Shown here: positions 58,882-64,000 of the stretch, piece after piece | Position numbering within the stretch: the stretch's first letter is position 1 | Layout: every line of letters starts with the position of its first letter | Program-made: the position numbers and the translations under genes | NCBI RefSeq assembly: GCF_012070565.1 | Contig: NZ_JAAQRO010000011.1 | Coordinates: forward strand, 62,001-126,000 | Length of the DNA: 64,000 nucleotides | Direction of reading: 5' to 3' | Source of the DNA: Anaerosporobacter faecicola | GTDB lineage: Bacteria; Bacillota; Clostridia; Lachnospirales; Lachnospiraceae | Notes under the pieces: generated by a model | What the model saw: the letters and a program-made list of their open reading frames with translations, nothing else | Told to the model about the DNA's origin: nothing | Database searches by the model: none

Positions 58882-59590
58882 GGTTTCTTCTTCCTCCAAA
58901 TAATATAATCAAACGAAGCAACTGTAAGATTGATGCAGCTGCGGCTGCCACATAGGTAAGTGCGGCTGCACTAAGTACCTTTCTCGTCTTCTCTACTTCA
59001 TTTTCTGCTAGAATTCCTGAGCCTGCCAATATCTTCACCGCACGATTTGAAGCATTAAATTCCACTGGCAACGTTACAAGTTGAAACAGTACGGCTGCAC
59101 TGAACAAAAGGATTCCCAAAGTAATCAATGGTTGTGCTCCTCCTAAAAAGATACCAATAATGATTAACGGCCAAGAAAGTGTTGCCCCAAAGTTCGCTAC
59201 AGGAACAAGTGTTGTACGGAATTTTAATGGAGCATACCCCTTGTTGTGCTGGATCGCATGTCCGCATTCATGCGCCGCAACACCAATGGCTGCAACTGAC
59301 GTACTTCCATATACACTATCTGATAGACGAAGAACTTTGCTTCTTGGGTCATAGTGATCGGTTAGATTTCCACTGATATGCTGTACCGTAACGTCATAGA
59401 TTCCTGCATTTTGTAAAATTCGTTGTGCTGCTTGTGCACCTGTATATCCAGACATACTACGTACATTGGAATACTTAGCAAAGGTTGATTTTACTTTTGC
59501 CGATGCCAATAAACTAAGCACAACACCAATTAAAACCAACAGGTAGGTTGGGTCAAAATATCGATAACCATATCCATAAAATAATGCCAT
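58874..59590 (-). CDS. YugP-family neutral zinc metallopeptidase (membrane)
   Basis: This 238-residue membrane protein of the YugP/DUF zinc peptidase family has the HEXXH motif in GVAAHECGHAIQH (about residue 110). It has an N-terminal hydrophobic helix (YLLVLIGVVLSLLASA) and several C-terminal helices (LIIIGIFLGGAQPLITLGIL and beyond). The substrate is unknown. The gene is conserved between fmt and rsmB in Clostridia. The ATG at 59590 lies eight nt after AGGAG; a longer start reaching into fmt is unlikely. Confidence 0.92.
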   Translation of the reverse strand: MALFYGYGYRYFDPTYLLVLIGVVLSLLASAKVKSTFAKYSNVRSMSGYTGAQAAQRILQNAGIYDVTVQHISGNLTDHYDPRSKVLRLSDSVYGSTSVAAIGVAAHECGHAIQHNKGYAPLKFRTTLVPVANFGATLSWPLIIIGIFLGGAQPLITLGILLFSAAVLFQLVTLPVEFNASNRAVKILAGSGILAENEVEKTRKVLSAAALTYVAAAAASILQLLRLIILFGGRRNRD

Positions 59591-59603
59591 AATTGTCACT
59601 CCT

Positions 59604-60536
59604 TTACTGCCCAAGTACAGTTCCCTTCTCTATGGAGAATCCACGTAAGAAGGCTCCTGCATCCATACGTTTTTTTCCTTCTAATTGTATCTCTTTGAGT
59701 GCCAATGCCTGTTCTCCCGTCTGAACGATAATTGCATCCTTGGTTAGTTCAACAATTTCTCCAGGCTTTCCACCATATTCTTTTAATTCCACATCAGCTC
59801 TCCATACCTTTAGTGTCTTACCATTCAGTGAAGTATATGCACTTGGCCATGGATTTAATCCACGGATCAATCGTTCTAAAACTACTGCAGACTTCGTAAA
59901 ATCCATATTGCCTAACTCTTTTGTAAGTCTTGCTGCATAAGTAGATGCTGCACTGTCTTGTTTCGTACGCACAATAGTACCTTCTTCAAAAGAACGTAGC
60001 GTGTCAATAAGCAGATCTGCACCTGCTTCTGCTAATTTATTAAATAAGCTTCCACCCGTTTCTTCTTTTTCAATCGGAATTTCAACTCGATTGATCATAT
60101 CACCAGTATCCAAACCTGCATCCATCTGCATGATTGTAACACCTGTAGTTGGTTCACCATCAATGATTGACCACTGAATCGGTGCCGCTCCACGGTATTT
60201 TGGCAACAAAGATGCATGTACATTTACACAACCATAAGTTGGCATATCAAGCAATGTTTGTGGTAAAATCTGACCAAATGCAACGATCACTCCGATATCT
60301 GGCTGTAACTTACTTAATTCCTCGATTACATGCTCCTCACGTACTTTAACCGGTTGATAAATTGGTAGACCATGCGCCATTGCAACTTCCTTAACAGGCG
60401 TATATAATACGGCTTTCCCTCTTCCTTTTGGTTTATCTGGCTGTGTTACAACTCCAACGACTTCATGTCCTGCTTCGATAATTTTCTCTAACGTTGTTAC
60501 CGCAAAATCAGGAGTTCCCATAAAAAGAACTTTCAT
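59604..60536 (-). CDS. fmt: Methionyl-tRNA formyltransferase
   Basis: Fmt formylates initiator Met-tRNA for translation initiation. The 310-residue protein starts MKVLFMGTPDFAVTTLEKII. It has the formyltransferase motifs VVTQPDKPKGRGK and NVHASLLPKYRGAAPIQWSI (catalytic Asn/His region), plus MDAGLDTGDM. A C-terminal OB-like domain has LNPWPSAYTSLNGKTLKVW. It follows def by 11 nt, the usual pair of formylation and deformylation. Confidence 0.98.
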   Translation of the reverse strand: MKVLFMGTPDFAVTTLEKIIEAGHEVVGVVTQPDKPKGRGKAVLYTPVKEVAMAHGLPIYQPVKVREEHVIEELSKLQPDIGVIVAFGQILPQTLLDMPTYGCVNVHASLLPKYRGAAPIQWSIIDGEPTTGVTIMQMDAGLDTGDMINRVEIPIEKEETGGSLFNKLAEAGADLLIDTLRSFEEGTIVRTKQDSAASTYAARLTKELGNMDFTKSAVVLERLIRGLNPWPSAYTSLNGKTLKVWRADVELKEYGGKPGEIVELTKDAIIVQTGEQALALKEIQLEGKKRMDAGAFLRGFSIEKGTVLGQ

Positions 60537-60547
60537 GCAAATTCCTC

Positions 60548-61030
60548 CTATTCTTCCTCTAAATCGCTCACATTGTAGAGTTTTCCTTCTACTTTTTCTA
60601 CATAGAGATGTCCATCCAAATGATCAATTTCATGACAGAATGCACGTGCTAATAAACCTTCTCCTTCATAAACGACTTCCTCCATATTACGGTCCAATGC
60701 TTTCACTTTCACATAATTTGGTCGTGTTACAACCCCCACTTTTCCAGGAACACTTAAACAACCTTCATCCCCTGTTTGTTCTCCACTTGTCTCTATAATC
60801 TCTGGATTGATCAATATAATTGGAGAATCGCCTTCTGGTGTAACATCAATTACAACCAAACGTTTTAAGATTCCCACTTGAGGTGCTGCTAACCCAACAC
60901 CTTGTGCTTCATACATTGTTTCTAACATATCATCAATTAAAATCTGTGTACGGTCATTCATTTCCGTGATCACTTTCGCTGTTTTATTCAGTACGGTATC
61001 ACCCATTGTTCTAATATTTCGAATTGCCAT
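60548..61030 (-). CDS. def: Peptide deformylase
   Basis: Def removes the N-formyl group from nascent proteins. The 160-residue protein has all three motifs: [11 protein letters not shown] (motif 1), EGCLSVPG (motif 2, metal-ligand Cys) and [10 protein letters not shown] (motif 3, HEXXH metal site). The ATG at 61030 has AAAGGA upstream and gives [11 protein letters not shown]; an upstream extension of 13 codons is unsupported. It lies between priA and fmt. Confidence 0.98.
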   Translation of the reverse strand: MAIRNIRTMGDTVLNKTAKVITEMNDRTQILIDDMLETMYEAQGVGLAAPQVGILKRLVVIDVTPEGDSPIILINPEIIETSGEQTGDEGCLSVPGKVGVVTRPNYVKVKALDRNMEEVVYEGEGLLARAFCHEIDHLDGHLYVEKVEGKLYNVSDLEEE

Positions 61031-61121
61031 TTTAATCTTCCTTTCCCTTCTTGTCTTCTCGTTGTGCAAGCATTCCTCGCATATTGTATCAAATCTGCTT
61101 GGCTCTGAACAGTTCCACTTG

Positions 61122-63422
61122 CTAATAACTACTCATTGGATTGAAATCAAATTGAACACTACAACCATTAAAAATCTTTGAATATTCAATAAATCCTTCC
61201 ATAAAATTTTTCAAATTCCTTAAATATATATAATCCATATGTTTCATATAAAGAACATATCGGTATATATCGTTCACTTTTGCAACATTTGCTTTTACTG
61301 GACCAATGATTTCTAATTCTTCTTTTATCACATCTTCCGATATACTTTCATTTTCTTGTGCTTGCTCTAAGCGAACACATTCCTGTTGCTTATAGTCTAA
61401 AACTGCTGCCTTAAACAACTCTGAAGCTTGTTCAACGGATTGTTCATTTTTTGAAGTAAGAAATGCCACTAATATATTGGATACTGGTGGATATTTCATC
61501 ATGGTTCGAAACAAGATCTCCTTCTCATAAAATCCTACATAATCATTCACTGCTGCTGTTGTTACACTGTAATTCGTAGGACTATATGTCTGAATTACCA
61601 CTTCTCCATTATTCTTACTTCGTCCCGCTCGTCCCGCTGCTTGTGTTAATAGTTGGAATGTCTTCTCTGCCGCACGATAATCATTTGCATAGAGGGACAA
61701 ATCTGCAGCTAAAATTCCAACTAAGGAGACATTACCAAAATCATGTCCTTTCACAATCATCTGTGTTCCTACTAAGATATCTGCTTCCTGTTTTGCGAAC
61801 GCGGATAGGATCTTTTCATGTCCATCTTTTCCAGCCGTTGTATCCATATCCATTCGCAACACCCTAGCTGACGGGAACTCTTTTTTTACCATCTCTTCTA
61901 CTTTTTGCGTACCCGTACCAAATGTCGCGATATATGGCGAACCACAACTTGGACACTTCTTGGGCATGGGCTCTTCATAACCACAATAATGACAGACCAA
62001 CTGATCCGCTCTTCTTCCTGTATGATAGGTCAACGATACATCACAATGAGGACATTTCATAACATGTCCACAACTTCTGCAGGAAACAAAACCTGCAAAA
62101 CCCCTACGATTTAAAAACAACATAATCTGCTCTTTTTTATCCAAACGATCCTGTATCAGTTCTTTCAATTTTTCACTAAAAATGGATTTGTTCTTCTTCT
62201 TTAATTCTTCCCGTAAATCAACAATATAGACTTTGGGAAGTGCAGCTTGATTAACTCTTTCTTTCAACTCATATAATTTGTATTCCCCATCTTTTGCACG
62301 TTTATATGCTTCTAGTGATGGAGTTGCAGAACCAAGGATTACGCTTGCTTCTAACAGACTAGCACGATAGATTGCCACCTCTCTTGCATGGTATTTGGGT
62401 GGCATTTCACTCTTATAGCTACCTTCATGTTCTTCATCAATAATAATAAGCCCTAACTTTTCAAATGGAGTAAATAATGCAGACCTCGGTCCAATCATAA
62501 TATCAATCTCGCCCTGTTTTGCCCGCAGATACTGGTCATACCGTTCACCTTTTGATAGCCTAGAGTTCATAATTGAGATACGGTCACCAAACCGTTTATA
62601 GAATCGCATGACGGTTTGATACGTCAATGCGATTTCAGGAATTAATAAGATTACCTGCTTGCCTTGTTTAAGAACATGATCCATCATCTCCATGTAAACT
62701 TCTGTTTTCCCACTTCCTGTTATTCCATGCAGAAGATAGGTTCTTCTCTTTCCTTCTTCATATTCTTTTGTAAAATCATTGACGATTTCTTGCTGTTTTT
62801 CTGTCAATGTGACAGGTTTTTGCATTTCTTGTTTATTCTTAATTGGATTTCGATACAGCGTCTTCGCCTCTACTCTGATAACGCCTTGTTCTTCCATTGC
62901 CTGAATGACGGGACGTGTAATTCCATATTGATGAATGGCTTCCTCATAGTCCAATTGACCCTTATCCAGTAAGACCGTTAAAAAACGAATTCTAGCTTTA
63001 TAACCTTTTCTTTGTACTTCTTTCAGTAGGTTCTCCGTCTCTTCCTTTGACCATTGTAGACAGATGGTACGTTTCTCAATCATCTTTACCGTCTGTTTAA
63101 CCGGCAACACAACTTTCAATGCGTCATTAAGTGTTGCCCCGTATTGTTCCCGAATCCAAGAAGCCAGCTTAATTAGATGAGATTCCATCACAAGAGCATC
63201 ATCTACTACCTCGCTGATTTCTTTGATATAGGAAATATCGATCTTAGGGGTTTGAGACAAAGAAATGATATATCCCTTTATAATCCGATTTGCCTTACCA
63301 AAAGGAAATTTGACAAGTGCACCTACTACCGCTTTTTCCTCAAGATGCTTTGGAACAGCAAACTGATATGTCTTATCCAAGTTGTCAACGGAGATATCAA
63401 CGATGATATCTGCATATATCAT
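61122..63422 (-). CDS. priA: Primosomal protein N' (replication restart helicase PriA)
   Basis: PriA recognises stalled forks and reloads the replisome. The product (766 residues) has an N-terminal 3'-DNA-binding domain. The helicase core has Walker [31 protein letters not shown] (DEAH-like), SATPSLEA and [10 protein letters not shown] zinc region has paired CxxC motifs ([13 protein letters not shown] and [17 protein letters not shown]). AAGGTGG lies before the ATG at 63422. It is 30 nt downstream of murF and begins the priA-def-fmt set. Confidence 0.97.
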   Translation of the reverse strand: MIYADIIVDISVDNLDKTYQFAVPKHLEEKAVVGALVKFPFGKANRIIKGYIISLSQTPKIDISYIKEISEVVDDALVMESHLIKLASWIREQYGATLNDALKVVLPVKQTVKMIEKRTICLQWSKEETENLLKEVQRKGYKARIRFLTVLLDKGQLDYEEAIHQYGITRPVIQAMEEQGVIRVEAKTLYRNPIKNKQEMQKPVTLTEKQQEIVNDFTKEYEEGKRRTYLLHGITGSGKTEVYMEMMDHVLKQGKQVILLIPEIALTYQTVMRFYKRFGDRISIMNSRLSKGERYDQYLRAKQGEIDIMIGPRSALFTPFEKLGLIIIDEEHEGSYKSEMPPKYHAREVAIYRASLLEASVILGSATPSLEAYKRAKDGEYKLYELKERVNQAALPKVYIVDLREELKKKNKSIFSEKLKELIQDRLDKKEQIMLFLNRRGFAGFVSCRSCGHVMKCPHCDVSLTYHTGRRADQLVCHYCGYEEPMPKKCPSCGSPYIATFGTGTQKVEEMVKKEFPSARVLRMDMDTTAGKDGHEKILSAFAKQEADILVGTQMIVKGHDFGNVSLVGILAADLSLYANDYRAAEKTFQLLTQAAGRAGRSKNNGEVVIQTYSPTNYSVTTAAVNDYVGFYEKEILFRTMMKYPPVSNILVAFLTSKNEQSVEQASELFKAAVLDYKQQECVRLEQAQENESISEDVIKEELEIIGPVKANVAKVNDIYRYVLYMKHMDYIYLRNLKNFMEGFIEYSKIFNGCSVQFDFNPMSSY

Positions 63423-63452
63423 TTCTCTCACCACCTTTATGCCAAGTTATCA

Positions 63453-64000
63453 TTATGCTTTCAATGCCGCAACAATCTCATCGGTATGCATTCCACGGGA
63501 ACCTTTTACTAAGATTGCATCTCCCGACTTAACATTGTTCTTCAGATACGCAATTGCTTCTTCATTCTTCTCCATACAATGTACAATTATGCGATCATTC
63601 TTTTCTTGCACTGCTTTAGCAATTGCCTTTGCTTCCTGTCCAATGGTTACTACTTCTTCAACTTTCTTTGTAGCAATGTATTCTCCCACACCGTAATGGC
63701 AAGCATAGGAGTGTTCACCCAATTCCAACACATCCGCTAATACCGCAAAATGTCGTTTTACATCAGGTAACTCCAATAGGATATTAATTCCTCCTCGCAT
63801 AGAATCTGGACTAGCATTATACGTATCATCAATGATTGTAATCCCATTGTTCTTTACAATATCTCCACGCATTGCAAGAGGTTTATATTCTTTTAATCCT
63901 TCTTTCGCTACGTCTGTATCTATTCCCAATCGATTGGCAATGGCAATGGCAACTAATGCATTATATACGTTATGTTCTCCAAGTACTTGTAATTCTATTT
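63453..64000 (-). CDS. murF: UDP-N-acetylmuramoyl-tripeptide--D-alanyl-D-alanine ligase MurF, C-terminal part (runs off right edge)
   Basis: MurF adds D-Ala-D-Ala to UDP-MurNAc-tripeptide, the last cytoplasmic precursor step. Only about 181 C-terminal codons are present. The frame stays open to the right edge and includes LGEHNVYNALVAIAIANRLG, the end of the central Mur ligase domain. The C-terminal domain follows with TIIDDTYNASPDSMRGGINI and DAILVKGSRGMHTDEIVAAL. The ATP-binding loop lies outside the window. It is separate from the dcw cluster at 43 kb and precedes priA. Confidence 0.94.
   Translation of the reverse strand, partial: IELQVLGEHNVYNALVAIAIANRLGIDTDVAKEGLKEYKPLAMRGDIVKNNGITIIDDTYNASPDSMRGGINILLELPDVKRHFAVLADVLELGEHSYACHYGVGEYIATKKVEEVVTIGQEAKAIAKAVQEKNDRIIVHCMEKNEEAIAYLKNNVKSGDAILVKGSRGMHTDEIVAALKA

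Overview
The window is a low-GC, gene-dense bacterial chromosome segment that encodes every credible gene on the minus strand. Three things point to a motile, endospore-forming Clostridia-type Firmicute, most likely of the Lachnospiraceae: a complete clostridial-type fla operon lying directly downstream of topA-codY; sporulation genes (spoIIGA, sigE, sigG, ymxH, spoVD) beside the division cluster; and AGGAGG-type ribosome binding sites with frequent GTG/TTG starts. No rRNA, tRNA, CRISPR array, prophage or insertion sequence was seen. The assignment to family is inference; no species is claimed.

Layout, given in transcription order (high to low coordinates). (1) 64000-51294: a housekeeping operon, murF(partial)-priA-def-fmt-yugP-like peptidase-rsmB-rlmN-stp-prkC-rsgA-rpe-thiN. 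It links replication restart, N-terminal protein maturation, rRNA methylation and the PASTA kinase/phosphatase pair that senses cell wall state. (2) 51174-49071: ychF and lgt, ending in a strong terminator. (3) 48973-45852: a four-gene polar amino acid ABC importer whose binding protein resembles CjaA cysteine-binding proteins, with a consensus promoter overlapped by an inverted repeat. (4) 45566-43722: a secreted 5'-nucleotidase with its own promoter and terminator. (5) 43706-29824: the dcw cluster mraZ-rsmH-ftsL-pbpB-spoVD-mraY-murD-ftsW-murA-(small ORF)-divIB-ftsZ. It is driven from a sigma-A promoter followed by five tandem MraZ boxes; ftsA, murE and murG are absent here. (6) 29546-26628: spoIIGA-sigE-sigG-ymxH behind a promoter with the long spacing typical of Spo0A-activated spoIIG. 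(7) 26591-26002: nrdR with its own promoter and terminator. (8) 25690-19436: comM-dprA and topA-codY, competence/recombination genes followed by the global nutrient regulator. (9) 19006-1: the flagellar operon flgB-flgC-fliE-fliF-fliG-fliH-fliI-fliJ-ylxF-fliK-flgD-(TIGR02530)-flgE-flbD-motA-motB-fliL-fliM-fliY-cheY-fliO-fliP-fliQ-fliR, running off the left edge.

The genes form a coherent growth, division, sporulation and motility block and most are textbook. I found no previously undescribed multi-gene system. The more interesting material is regulatory: the MraZ box array; a hairpin plus sigma-E-like promoter between pbpB and spoVD; a long inverted-repeat leader with a CodY-like box in front of codY; an operator-like palindrome over the cysteine-transporter promoter; large hairpins between flgE/flbD and ftsZ/spoIIGA; and a possible 64-codon ORF coupled to murA and divIB. 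Protein-level oddities are a 95-residue acidic tail on PbpB and a KTA in place of KTG in the SpoVD transpeptidase.
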